From positions 1 to 64,000 of the forward strand of contig DBGCOP010000034.1 of NCBI GenBank assembly GCA_048360435.1: a DNA stretch of 64,000 nt, read 5' to 3'. The position numbers were made by a program, and so were the translations under genes. This document shows, piece by piece, positions 49,792 to 58,582 of the stretch; the first letter of the stretch is position 1, and every line of letters starts with the position of its first letter. The notes under the pieces were generated by a model. The model was given only the letters and a program-made list of their open reading frames with translations. It searched no databases and was not told where the DNA came from. Origin of the DNA: Limenecus sp048360435 (GTDB lineage: Bacteria; Cyanobacteriota; Vampirovibrionia; Gastranaerophilales; Gastranaerophilaceae).

Positions 49792-51648
49792 ATGACAACA
49801 ACATTGATTGATATAAAAAAAGAACAGGAAAAAGTTAAAGAACAGATTAAAGCACAGGGCTTGAGAGTCCTTGTTTGTGCCGGTACAGGCTGCGTAGCCA
49901 ACGGTTCTTTAAAGGTTATCGAAAGATTTAAAGAACTCGGAGCAAATGTCCGTCCTATGACTCATCAGGACAAAGTTACAATAGTTCCGACAGGATGTCA
50001 CGGTTTCTGTGAACAGGGCGTGCTTGTTGTTATTCCGGATTTGGATATAACATATGTAAAAGTTAAACTTGAAGACGTTGAAGAAATTGTCGAAAGCCAC
50101 ATAAAAGAAGGCAAACCTGTTGAAAGGCTTCTTTATGTTGACCCGAAAACAGAAGAACACGTTTTCAAAAATGAAGAAATCAATTTCTACGCAAAACAAA
50201 CAAGAACCACTCTTGCAAACTGCGGTGAAATCAATGCGGAATCATTGGATGAAGCACTTGCAACAGGAGCTTATGAAGCGTTGCATAAAGTGCTTGAAAA
50301 AGGCGATTCTGATTGGGTTATTGATGAAATCACAAAATCAGGCTTAAGAGGCAGAGGCGGCGGCGGTTTCCCGACCGGTATGAAGTGGAAATTCACTGCG
50401 GCAAACAAAGGCGGAAAAAGCTATGTTGTCTGTAACGGTGACGAAGGCGATCCCGGAGCTTTCATGGACAGAAGTGTTATGGAAGGCGACCCTCACAAAT
50501 TGCTTGAAGGTATGGCGATTGCAGGTTATGCAATTGGTGCAGATGAAGCTTACATTTATGTAAGAGCTGAATATCCGCTGGCTATCCACAGACTCAGAGT
50601 TGCAATCAAAGAAGCTGAAGAAAGAGGATACCTCGGCAAAAACATCATGGGTTCTGATTTCAATTTTGAAATCCATATTAAAGAAGGTGCAGGAGCTTTT
50701 GTTTGCGGCGAAGAAACGGCTTTGATTGCATCAATTGAAGGCGAAAGAGGTATGCCGCGTCCAAAACCTCCATTCCCTGCGAATAAAGGTTTGTTTGGCA
50801 GACCGACTTTGATTAACAACGTTGAAACCCTTGCAAACGTTGCTCCGATTATTTTAAAAGGTGCTGACTGGTTCAGCTCTATGGGTACTGAAAAATCTAA
50901 AGGTACAAAAACATTTGCCCTCACAGGTGAAGTTAACAATACGGGTCTGATTGAAGTTCCAATGGGAACAACACTTAGAGAAATCGTATTTGACATAGGC
51001 GGCGGAATCAGAGGCGGAAAAAAATTTAAGGCAGTTCAAATAGGCGGCCCCTCAGGCGGATGTTTGACAGAGGAACACCTTGATTTGCCTATGGATTATG
51101 ACAACCTCATAGCAGCAGGTGCAATGGTCGGTTCAGGCGGTCTTGTTGTAATGAACGAAGATACCTGTATCGTTGAAGTTGCAAGGTTCTTTATGAACTT
51201 TACGCAAAATGAATCCTGCGGTAAGTGTGTTCCCTGCCGTGAAGGTACAAAAAATATGTTAAAAATCTTAGAAAGAATAGTTAAAGGCAAAGGCGAGATG
51301 AAAGACCTTGAAACCCTTGAAGAACTTGCTGTTGCAGTAAAAGACGGTTCTTTGTGCGGCTTGGGTAAAACCGCTCCGAACCCTGTTCTTTCTACGTTGA
51401 AATATTTTAAAGATGAGTATATCGCTCACATCAAAGACAAAAAATGTCCGGCAGGTGTTTGTGAAGCAATGAAAGTCATTACAATTGACGAAGAGCTTTG
51501 CAAGGGCTGTACAAAATGTGCAAGAAATTGTCCTGTCGGGGCAATTGAAGGCACAGTGCGCAACCCTCACCACATTGACCAGTCAAAATGTATCAAATGC
51601 GGTGCCTGCTTGAACTCATGTCCGTTTAAAGCTATCAAGCAAAGTTAA
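49792..51648 (+). CDS. hydB: NADH-dependent [FeFe]-hydrogenase, NuoF-like FMN subunit
   Basis: The 618-residue protein has an N-terminal [2Fe-2S] thioredoxin-like domain (VCAGTGCVANGS ... PTGCHGFCEQG), the FMN/NADH module (GLRGRGGGGFPTGMKWKF; CNGDEGDPGAFMDRSVMEGDPH), a [4Fe-4S] NuoF cluster (SCGKCVPCREGTKN) and a C-terminal two-[4Fe-4S] ferredoxin (CKGCTKCARNCPVGAIEG; CIKCGACLNSCPFKAI). The architecture is that of HydB/HndC of trimeric, often electron-bifurcating hydrogenases. It oxidises or reduces NAD(H) while exchanging electrons with HydA. Its ATG immediately follows the hydC stop. Confidence 0.95.
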   Translation: MTTTLIDIKKEQEKVKEQIKAQGLRVLVCAGTGCVANGSLKVIERFKELGANVRPMTHQDKVTIVPTGCHGFCEQGVLVVIPDLDITYVKVKLEDVEEIVESHIKEGKPVERLLYVDPKTEEHVFKNEEINFYAKQTRTTLANCGEINAESLDEALATGAYEALHKVLEKGDSDWVIDEITKSGLRGRGGGGFPTGMKWKFTAANKGGKSYVVCNGDEGDPGAFMDRSVMEGDPHKLLEGMAIAGYAIGADEAYIYVRAEYPLAIHRLRVAIKEAEERGYLGKNIMGSDFNFEIHIKEGAGAFVCGEETALIASIEGERGMPRPKPPFPANKGLFGRPTLINNVETLANVAPIILKGADWFSSMGTEKSKGTKTFALTGEVNNTGLIEVPMGTTLREIVFDIGGGIRGGKKFKAVQIGGPSGGCLTEEHLDLPMDYDNLIAAGAMVGSGGLVVMNEDTCIVEVARFFMNFTQNESCGKCVPCREGTKNMLKILERIVKGKGEMKDLETLEELAVAVKDGSLCGLGKTAPNPVLSTLKYFKDEYIAHIKDKKCPAGVCEAMKVITIDEELCKGCTKCARNCPVGAIEGTVRNPHHIDQSKCIKCGACLNSCPFKAIKQS

Positions 51649-51689
51649 ATCTGCAACTGAAACAAAGACTAAAAAGAAAGGTTATAAAA

Positions 51690-53474
51690 ATGAGCGATAA
51701 AAAAACATTAACAATAAATGGAAAGGTTGTTGAGTTCACAGACGAACCGAACCTTCTTGAAGTTATACGAAAAGCGGGGTTCCATGTTCCGACTTTCTGT
51801 TACCGTCCTGACCTTACACAATACGGTGCTTGCAGAATGTGTGTCGTTGAGGTTGAATATCCTAACGGAAGAAAACTCATAAACTCTTCGTGCACAATGC
51901 CACCGGAAGCTGATATAAAGGTAAAAACAAACACTGAAAGAACAAGAAGAATCAGAAAAACTGTTCTTGAACTTTTACTTGCAAACCATGACAGAGAATG
52001 TACGACCTGCGACAAATCAGGAAAATGTGAACTCCAGCAGTATGCTGAAGAATATGGCATAAAAGATGTTTCAAAATATGTTCAGTTGAAAAAAGAGAAC
52101 TATCTGCCAATTGACGATTCGAATCCGTCACTCGTTCGTGACCCGAATAAATGTATCCTTTGCGGTGCATGTGTCAGAGCTTGCGCTGAGTTTCAGGGTC
52201 ACGCAGTCCTCGGTTTTGCTAACAGAGGTTCAAAAACAGTGGTACAGCCTATTGCCGGAAAATCTCTGGCAAGTGTTGACTGTGTGTTCTGCGGTCAGTG
52301 TCAGGCAGTCTGTCCCACAGGTGCGTTGACAATTAAAAATGAAGTTAACTCAGTTTGGGACTTGATTACAAACCCTGAGAAAAAAGTTCTTGCGCAAATT
52401 GCACCTTCAGTTCGTGTTGCTTTGGGTGAAGAGTTTGGTCTGGAACCGGGTGAAAATACAATCGGACTAATCAATGCAGCATTAAAAGAAATTGGCTTCG
52501 ATTTGGTCTTTGATACAAATTTCTCGGCTGACCTGACAATTATGGAAGAAGCTCACGAGTTTGTTGAAAGAGTAAGCAAAGGTGAAAATCTGCCTTTGTT
52601 CACTTCCTGCTGCCCTGCATGGGTCAGATATTTGGAAACCCAGCATCCTGATATGCTCAATCATCTTTCAACCTGTAAATCACCTCAGGGAATGCTTTCT
52701 CCTGTGTTGAGAGAGCTCGTACCTCAGTATTTTGAAGGTTTTACAAAAGAGAATATAAACATAGTTTCAATAATGCCTTGTACTGCGAAAAAAGTTGAGG
52801 CTAAACGTGCCCAGCTAAGAAAAGACGACAGATTTGAAACTGATATTGTTCTCACAACTCAGGAACTTGCGAAGATGATTAAAAGTGCAGGCATTGATTT
52901 TGGCTCGCTTGAACCGTGTGAAGGAGATTCTCCTTTTGCTCAATATACAGGAGCAGGTACTATCTTCGGTGCATCAGGCGGTGTAGCGGAAGCCGCTGTC
53001 AGAACCGCTTATGAGTTTGTAACCGGCGAACCCTTGTCTGACCTTGATATCAAGGGTATGAGAGGGGTTGATAAAAACCACAGATGTAAAGATGTTGAAA
53101 TCGACATCAAAGGAACAAAAGTGAAAGTTAGAGTTGTATCAACTTTAAAAGAAGCTGAAAAATCATTGCAGGAAATTAAAAACGGAACAGCAGATTTCCA
53201 TATGCTCGAAGTAATGGCATGCCCCGGCGGATGTATCAACGGCGGCGGTCAGCCAAGAAGCTGTGATGATTCCAAAGTTAAAGAAAAAAGAGCTGCCGGT
53301 CTTTATAAAGAAGATAAAGAACTGACATACAGACGTTCAAACGACAACCCTGACATCAAGAAATTGTATAAAGAATATCTTGAAGCTCCCGGTGCACACA
53401 AAGCTCATGAGCTTTTGCACACAACATATCAGGACAAGTTCAAAGGTTCTTACAAAGATGTTGTAAAACACTAA
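51690..53474 (+). CDS. hydA: [FeFe]-hydrogenase catalytic subunit
   Basis: The 594-residue protein produces or consumes H2. It has an N-terminal [2Fe-2S] site (Cys37, Cys48, Cys51, Cys68), the His-ligated [4Fe-4S] site (His100, Cys104, Cys107, Cys113) and a two-[4Fe-4S] ferredoxin (CILCGACVRAC; CVFCGQCQAVC). The three H-cluster signatures are TSCCPAW, MPCTAKKVE and MACPGGCINGGGQP, followed by the small-subunit-type tail. All catalytic cysteines are present. This is the group A3-type layout that works with NADH and ferredoxin. The maturases HydE, HydF and HydG are not in the window. It is the last gene of the operon. Confidence 0.97.
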   Translation: MSDKKTLTINGKVVEFTDEPNLLEVIRKAGFHVPTFCYRPDLTQYGACRMCVVEVEYPNGRKLINSSCTMPPEADIKVKTNTERTRRIRKTVLELLLANHDRECTTCDKSGKCELQQYAEEYGIKDVSKYVQLKKENYLPIDDSNPSLVRDPNKCILCGACVRACAEFQGHAVLGFANRGSKTVVQPIAGKSLASVDCVFCGQCQAVCPTGALTIKNEVNSVWDLITNPEKKVLAQIAPSVRVALGEEFGLEPGENTIGLINAALKEIGFDLVFDTNFSADLTIMEEAHEFVERVSKGENLPLFTSCCPAWVRYLETQHPDMLNHLSTCKSPQGMLSPVLRELVPQYFEGFTKENINIVSIMPCTAKKVEAKRAQLRKDDRFETDIVLTTQELAKMIKSAGIDFGSLEPCEGDSPFAQYTGAGTIFGASGGVAEAAVRTAYEFVTGEPLSDLDIKGMRGVDKNHRCKDVEIDIKGTKVKVRVVSTLKEAEKSLQEIKNGTADFHMLEVMACPGGCINGGGQPRSCDDSKVKEKRAAGLYKEDKELTYRRSNDNPDIKKLYKEYLEAPGAHKAHELLHTTYQDKFKGSYKDVVKH

Positions 53475-53479
53475 TAAAT

Positions 53480-53513
53480 AAAAAGAGGGTTAGAAATAAC
53501 CCTCTTTTTTTAT
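53480..53513 (+). terminator. Rho-independent terminator of the hydrogenase operon
   Basis: AAAAAGAGGGTTA (53480-53492) pairs with TAACCCTCTTTTT (53497-53509), a 13-bp perfect stem capped by a GAAA tetraloop and followed by T residues. It lies six bases after hydA and can also serve the convergent 53510 gene. Confidence 0.95.
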
Positions 53514-54397
53514 TCTATGTCATAAACCTCATCGCAGTTTTTTAGTTCACCGTATTTTATTGCTTTCGGAGTTTTATTTTCAATATATTTTGCAGGCTCG
53601 TTATTTTTAAACAACATAGCTTTGAGCGCAGAGGGGATTTTATCTTCCCCTATTTCTACATCTTCCATAAAACAGTGTAGAGAATTGTCAGAATTCAGAC
53701 CCACAAGCTTTTTGCACGATGTTTGCGCATCGTTGACTTCAGACATAAGAATTGTGCTTCCGTCAGGATTGACGGAGATAATGTCTTTTGTTATTGCTTT
53801 TTGTATAGATACTCCCTGATGTTCTATTGTTTCAGTACCGTTAAGAATTTGTACTTTAATTGTTCCGTCTGTATATACTTGAGAAATTCTTTTAATTTCA
53901 CCGTAATCGTTTTTTTCAAAAAACGTTGAATTTTTAGGTGAAGGATAAACAACAGCACTGCCATTTTCTGTTTTGACAAGCTTTGCCGGTGTTTCCGCCG
54001 CTTTCTCCAGGTTTCGTATCATTTCATTTAGTGTGGAATGAATATAAGTTTTTGCCTCTTTTGCTTTTGTGTGTATTTGATTAATAACCAAAGGAAGCTC
54101 TTTTCCTTCTTTTTCTGCTTGTCCGAAATAAAGAGACGGCATTTCTTTCAAGGCTTTTTGAGCCAGTCTGGCGGAATGAAAAGCTAGTGCGCCGATTCCT
54201 GTCAGTGCGGCTGTTATACCCAGCCCTATGTATAGTTTTTTGTTGGACTTTTTGTTGTTCAGCGGTATTTGGACAATTTGAGCCGGTTCTGTTTTTTGAA
54301 CGGAAGAAGTGACCGGAACATGTGAAGGCTGTTTGTTTTGCGGATTTAAAACCTGCATTGTTCCTTTGAAGGATTGGGCAATAGAGTGTATTTTCAT
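53510..54397 (-). CDS. hypothetical single-pass membrane protein with N-terminal SFKG motif, 295 residues
   Basis: No family is recognised. The first residues are MKIHSIAQSFKGTMQVL, the clearest form of the shared N-terminal motif. A polar, Pro/Gln-rich stretch follows, then KKSNKKLYIGLGITAALTGIGALAF (about residues 52-76) as a membrane helix, an amphipathic helix, and a C-terminal domain of alternating strands (GEIKRISQVYTDGTIKVQILNGTETIEHQGVSI). Repeating D/N-G turns suggest a beta-solenoid or beta-meander. AAGGAG eight bases ahead supports the ATG. It converges on hydA. Confidence 0.72.
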   Translation of the reverse strand: MKIHSIAQSFKGTMQVLNPQNKQPSHVPVTSSVQKTEPAQIVQIPLNNKKSNKKLYIGLGITAALTGIGALAFHSARLAQKALKEMPSLYFGQAEKEGKELPLVINQIHTKAKEAKTYIHSTLNEMIRNLEKAAETPAKLVKTENGSAVVYPSPKNSTFFEKNDYGEIKRISQVYTDGTIKVQILNGTETIEHQGVSIQKAITKDIISVNPDGSTILMSEVNDAQTSCKKLVGLNSDNSLHCFMEDVEIGEDKIPSALKAMLFKNNEPAKYIENKTPKAIKYGELKNCDEVYDIE

Positions 54398-54488
54398 GTA
54401 AAAAGCTCCTTCTTTTGTTGTGATAAAAGTATCCTAAATCTAATATTTTGCTATTACAAATAAAGAAATATTAACTTTTGTAAACTAT

Positions 54489-54549
54489 CATGAATCAGGC
54501 TATAACTCAATTCCGGCATGAGTTTTCATGGTTTTTTCTGTTTTTTTAT
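54489..54549 (+). promoter_or_regulatory. terminator-like nested hairpin upstream of the 54679 gene
   Basis: CATGAA (54489-54494) pairs with TTCATG (54525-54530) and inside it AACTCA (54504-54509) pairs with TGAGTT (54519-54524), with a bulge on the 5' side. T-rich sequence follows to about 54549. No plus-strand gene ends here, so this may terminate a short RNA or act as an attenuator. A second small hairpin (AAAGAC 54610-54615 with GTCTTT 54624-54629) lies nearer the gene. Confidence 0.4.
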
Positions 54550-54678
54550 TTAAAAAGGCAATTTTTCAAAACAGAAATTTTTTATATATATACAGGAACG
54601 AGGAATCAAAAAGACATAAAAAAGTCTTTATCGTTTTAGGGATTACGAGATTTTAAGGAATTATTAGGGGACACGAAA

Positions 54679-55887
54679 ATGGGATACGGAGTTAATTTAT
54701 CAACAGCAGGTTTAAATCCTTGGTCATACTCATTATTTCCGGGAGTGGCAAATTCAAACGTTATTTACCCGAGCGATTCCGCATCAGTATGGAACGATGC
54801 AAATCTCTTTAGATTTGACAGTGATGCAAACAGATTGTTGAACGGTTCAACAGCTCTTTGTCAGCAAATGATTCCTGCAATGAACGATTGGTATGCCAAA
54901 GTTGCTGAAACTTTCCAGAAAATTATGATGAGCATACAAAGCGGAAATTCAACAGTAAATATTAATAACAATAATACAAATATTGATCCTTCCACAGGAA
55001 AACTCAAAGAAGGTCAAATTATCAAAGAATTGAACAAAATGGGCGCAGGTGCTTCTACAAAAGACAGAATGGCAGCAGAAGTTACCTTCAAAGATAAAGA
55101 TGGAAATGAAAAGAAAACTACACTCCTTCGCAGATTGATTTCTTTGACAAAAGAATATCAGGAACACCCTGATACCGCTGAATTGAGCAAAGAAAATTAT
55201 GACAAAATCTGGGATATAGCAGGTAAATATGCTAAAACAGGCGAACTTTCAACAGAAGATTACAAAACACTATTAGAAATAGCTAAAAACCCAGGTGCTT
55301 CAACAACAGAAGAAAGCTCTGACTCAGAAGGTGAATCAGATAAAATTGAAACTTCTTTCACAGATGAACAAAATGCTAAAAAACAAGGCGAAACAGGTGC
55401 AGTCTTTAAACAAGGCGTAGATGCAGCAGTTGACGGCTACAAAAACGGCTTGATAGGCTGGGGTACTGATTATACTCAACTTGATGCAGGTCAGGCAGCT
55501 TTGAACTCTGACAATGTAATCGAAGTTTGGGATCAATATTACAAACAAGTCGGCATAAACCAGGGTGAAACTCTTGTTGACTCACTTTACAATGACTTCG
55601 ATGATTGGACTGACGGTGTCTTTACAACAGGCGGTGCTTCAAGATTCACGGCAATAGCTGATGCACTCGTTGAAAGAGCAACCGGTCTGCTAGACAAATA
55701 CGGAGACAAATCAGGCTTGACTCAGGCTGATGTCGACAAATTCAAATCTGATTTTGATTCAATCAATGATGACAATTATGATAGCAAAAAACAATTCATC
55801 AGCGATACATTCAAAAACTTCGTAGCAAAAATCAAACAAGCTGAAGCACAGCTGGTTAAAAACGAAAAAGAACAATCAAAAAAATAA
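54679..55887 (+). CDS. hypothetical protein, 402 residues
   Basis: I do not recognise a family. There is no signal peptide or membrane helix. The start (MGYGVNLSTAGLNPWSYSLFPGVANSNVIYPSD) is glycine-, asparagine- and tyrosine-rich. The middle holds a helical region (residues 50-95, MIPAMNDWYAKVAETFQKIMMSIQSG), an Asn-rich linker (NINNNNTNID), helical sequence, and a Ser/Glu/Asp-rich spacer (ASTTEESSDSEGESDK). The C-terminal third is acidic and helical. Consistent use of AAA, GAA and TCA codons with a long 5' leader would suit high expression. The composition recalls secreted or surface proteins that lack a classical signal (inference). Confidence 0.75.
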   Translation: MGYGVNLSTAGLNPWSYSLFPGVANSNVIYPSDSASVWNDANLFRFDSDANRLLNGSTALCQQMIPAMNDWYAKVAETFQKIMMSIQSGNSTVNINNNNTNIDPSTGKLKEGQIIKELNKMGAGASTKDRMAAEVTFKDKDGNEKKTTLLRRLISLTKEYQEHPDTAELSKENYDKIWDIAGKYAKTGELSTEDYKTLLEIAKNPGASTTEESSDSEGESDKIETSFTDEQNAKKQGETGAVFKQGVDAAVDGYKNGLIGWGTDYTQLDAGQAALNSDNVIEVWDQYYKQVGINQGETLVDSLYNDFDDWTDGVFTTGGASRFTAIADALVERATGLLDKYGDKSGLTQADVDKFKSDFDSINDDNYDSKKQFISDTFKNFVAKIKQAEAQLVKNEKEQSKK

Positions 55888-55926
55888 TAATTTATTCCTC
55901 GGTTTATAATAGGTATGGTAGGTTTT

Positions 55927-55960
55927 AAGGGCGCAAGATGTAAGATGCGTCCTTTCTTTT
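55927..55960 (+). terminator. Rho-independent terminator after the 54679 gene
   Basis: AAGGGCGCA (55927-55935) pairs with TGCGTCCTT (55946-55954), nine pairs with one G-U, loop of ten, followed by TCTTTT. Confidence 0.82.
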
Positions 55961-56207
55961 TGAAAAAATTTCCAAAAAAGAAGCCGTCCGACTTACACAT
56001 CGACCGGCAAAGTTTTCATCATGGAGAAAAGGAGTGGAAGAGAAAGTATAAAGAGAATTGGCTACATTAATACAATTCCCTGTGTGTGATTTACAAAACA
56101 TATAAAAAGTATATATTTACATATTTTAACATTGAAACTTTTTAACCCAAAAACGCTCAAATATGCTATATTAGTTTAGGTATTAGTCAAATATAGAGAG
56201 CTGAATT
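55961..56207. other. intergenic region between the 54679 gene and the LeuC-like gene
   Basis: With the terminator this gap totals 320 bases (55888-56207). It is AT-rich and holds no convincing gene; an ATG frame of 22 codons near 56016 has no supporting feature. At its right end TGCTATATT (56164-56172) is an extended -10 for the LeuC-like gene, with no strong -35. No tRNA- or repeat-like structure is evident. Confidence 0.6.
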
Positions 56208-57458
56208 ATGGGTCAAACAATTGCGGAAAAAATAATTTCAAAACACTCAGGATATGACGTAAAAGCAGGTGAACTCTGCATAGCAAAAGTTGATGTAGCT
56301 GCCGTGCAAGATGGTACAGGACCTTTGATGGTTCAGGAATTTAAAAAACTGGGCAAGCTTAAACCTGCCAATCCGCAAAGATGTATTTTGTTTATTGACC
56401 ACGCTTCGCCAAGCCCCAGAAAAGAGCTTTCAAATACTCATATGGTGCTCAGAGAATTCGCAAAAGAAACAGGTGCGATTTTGTCAGAAACCGGCTGCGG
56501 CGTTTGCCACCAACGACTTGTGGAATCTTATGTAAACCCCGGTGAAATTCTTGTGGGCGCAGACTCTCACACCTGCACTTCAGGTGCTTTGGGTGCTTTT
56601 TCAACAGGCATGGGTTCCACCGATGTTGCTGTTGCAATGGCAATGGGCAAGACATGGCTCAAGGTTCCTTCTACTTTTAAAGTTGTTGTGAACGGCAAAT
56701 TCCAAAATGGTGTTTATGCAAAAGATTTGATTCTTCATTTGATAGGTCTGATCGGTGCTGACGGTGCGACGTACAAAGCTTTGGAGTTCCATGGTGAAAC
56801 AATAGAAAATATGTCTATGGCTGACAGGTTTACTCTTGCTAACATGGCTGTTGAAGCAGGTGCGAAAGCGGGGCTTTTTATGACAGATGAAAAGACAAAG
56901 GCATATTTAAAAGAAAGAGGCAGAGAAGATAAGTTTATTGAGGTAAAACCTGATTCTGATGCTGTTTATGAAAGAGTAATCGAGATTGATGCTTCTGAAA
57001 TTCTGCCGACGGTTTCCTGTCCTCATACTGTTGACAATACAAAACTCGCAAGAGACTTGAAGGATGTAAAAATTAATCAGGTTTTCATTGGAACTTGTAC
57101 AAACGGACGTATAGAAGATTTAAGAATTGCCGCTGATATTCTCAAGGGCAGACAGGTTAATTCTGATGTAAGGCTGATAGTTGTTCCTGCTTCAAAAGAT
57201 GTCTACAAAAAAGCTGTTGAAGAAGGCTTGATTACGACACTTCTTGATTCGGGTGCACAGATTCTCGGGCCGGGATGCGGTCCTTGTGTGGGGGTTCATG
57301 CGGGAATCCTCGGTGACGGAGAAGTTTGTCTTGCTACACAAAACAGAAATTTCCAGGGTAGAATGGGCAATACAAAAGGCTTTATCTACCTTTGTTCGCC
57401 TGCTACGGCAGCATATAGCGCAATCAAAGGCTATATCAGCGATCCGACTGAGCTTTAG
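56208..57458 (+). CDS. LeuC/HacA/DmdA-type hydro-lyase large subunit (second copy)
   Basis: The 416-residue protein is an aconitase-superfamily dehydratase: AEKIISKHSGYDVKAGELCIAKVD, GADSHTCTSGALGAFSTGMGSTD and the [4Fe-4S] cysteines in IGTCTNGRIEDL and GCGPCVGVHAG. It differs from the 12697 LeuC in the substrate loop (AAVQDGTGPLMVQEFKKLG and ETGCGVCHQRLVE). This loop resembles homoaconitase or dimethylmalate dehydratase-type members, so the substrate may be a different hydroxy-acid. No small subunit is adjacent. It overlaps the convergent 57455 gene by four bases. Confidence 0.85.
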   Translation: MGQTIAEKIISKHSGYDVKAGELCIAKVDVAAVQDGTGPLMVQEFKKLGKLKPANPQRCILFIDHASPSPRKELSNTHMVLREFAKETGAILSETGCGVCHQRLVESYVNPGEILVGADSHTCTSGALGAFSTGMGSTDVAVAMAMGKTWLKVPSTFKVVVNGKFQNGVYAKDLILHLIGLIGADGATYKALEFHGETIENMSMADRFTLANMAVEAGAKAGLFMTDEKTKAYLKERGREDKFIEVKPDSDAVYERVIEIDASEILPTVSCPHTVDNTKLARDLKDVKINQVFIGTCTNGRIEDLRIAADILKGRQVNSDVRLIVVPASKDVYKKAVEEGLITTLLDSGAQILGPGCGPCVGVHAGILGDGEVCLATQNRNFQGRMGNTKGFIYLCSPATAAYSAIKGYISDPTEL

Positions 57459-58582
57459 TTCTGATTTTTCAAAGCAGCAATCTGTTGAGATTGTTTAGGG
57501 GCTTTATCTGATTTTGCATTTCCGGCAAGTGTTCCAACCAGAAGAAGAATCATTGCCCCAAAAGAAAGCTTTTTGTTTTTTGCTGCTTTTTTTATTGTGC
57601 TGCCGAGTTCGGGCAAAAGTTTTTTCTGTCTTTTGAAGAAGAGTTTTTGCGCATTTTTATAGAAAATTTTGTCGATAAGCTTGTCTGCTTCATCAGGAAA
57701 AGCTTTTTTTATTGCTTCTTTTACATCAATAACAACTTTGTTGTATGCTTCAATCGGCTTCAGTCCTTTTTCGCCTTCTTTTCCGAATCTTCCGATAGGT
57801 GCATCTGTGCCGAACAAAAGACGTTCGGTCATATCGCCTTTTTTTGTGTTTTTGAGCCGCCTGATTGCTTCAATGATGTCAGGTTTTTCTGTTGTGTCAC
57901 AATTGACCCACGAAATGTCTGCATAAAGTGTTGCTTTGTCGTTGTTGATAGAATCTATCATTATGTCAACAGCTGATTTTGTGTCTGCTCCGAGATTGCC
58001 CCCCATATGCCCCAGAATTACAGGGACTTTGGGTGTTCTTTGAGCAAGCCTGTATATCTGTTCGGGTCTTGAGAATTCACATCTGGGGAGTTTTGTTCCG
58101 TCAGGATAAACTGTTGCAAAGGTTTTGTCCGAATGAAAAAGACATGGAAGTTTGTATTTTTCCGCAATCTTCATGTAATTATTGTATGAAGTGTCATCTG
58201 CTGCGAGTTCCATTCTTTTTGGATGAAATTTCAGACCTATAAATTCGTTTGGATTTTCTTTCAGCAGTTGTTCAATTTTTGAAGAGTCGCCTTTTGTGAG
58301 GTTTGGCTGGCATACGGCAAGAGGTGCAAGCACAGGATTCTTTTTTGTGATTTCAAGAAGCTCTTTGTTTCCCTGCATCTCGTCAAGAATTCCGTTTGGA
58401 TCAATGCAGCTCAGGTTTGAGACAATCATTTTTTCGACAGTGTCTCCGTTTGAGAGCTGTTGTTTGCAAAAAACATCCAGATCCTTTGTGTCGTATGAGT
58501 TGTTGTACCATTTACCCAGATGCGCGTGCGCGTCAATTATACGTCCTTTGAAGCTCACGGCATTAACCCTTGTGACTTTCAT
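57455..58582 (-). CDS. amidohydrolase-family protein with SFKG motif and C-terminal membrane helix
   Basis: The 375-residue protein is a TIM-barrel metal-dependent hydrolase (amidohydrolase 2 group): metal ligands in DAHAHLG (HxH, about residues 19-21), GLKFHP, CLFHSD, LGHMGG and the catalytic Asp in LFGTDAP. The barrel is preceded by MKVTRVNAVSFKGRI, the shared N-terminal motif, and followed by LSFGAMILLLVGTLAGN, a membrane helix. The substrate cannot be read. AGGAGA nine bases ahead supports the ATG. It overlaps the upstream gene by 20 bases, so the two are co-transcribed. Confidence 0.82.
   Translation of the reverse strand: MKVTRVNAVSFKGRIIDAHAHLGKWYNNSYDTKDLDVFCKQQLSNGDTVEKMIVSNLSCIDPNGILDEMQGNKELLEITKKNPVLAPLAVCQPNLTKGDSSKIEQLLKENPNEFIGLKFHPKRMELAADDTSYNNYMKIAEKYKLPCLFHSDKTFATVYPDGTKLPRCEFSRPEQIYRLAQRTPKVPVILGHMGGNLGADTKSAVDIMIDSINNDKATLYADISWVNCDTTEKPDIIEAIRRLKNTKKGDMTERLLFGTDAPIGRFGKEGEKGLKPIEAYNKVVIDVKEAIKKAFPDEADKLIDKIFYKNAQKLFFKRQKKLLPELGSTIKKAAKNKKLSFGAMILLLVGTLAGNAKSDKAPKQSQQIAALKNQN

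Noticed and set aside
56016..56084. Short 22-codon ATG frame in the 320-base gap
   Set aside because: No convincing promoter or conserved sequence supports it; frames of this size are expected by chance.
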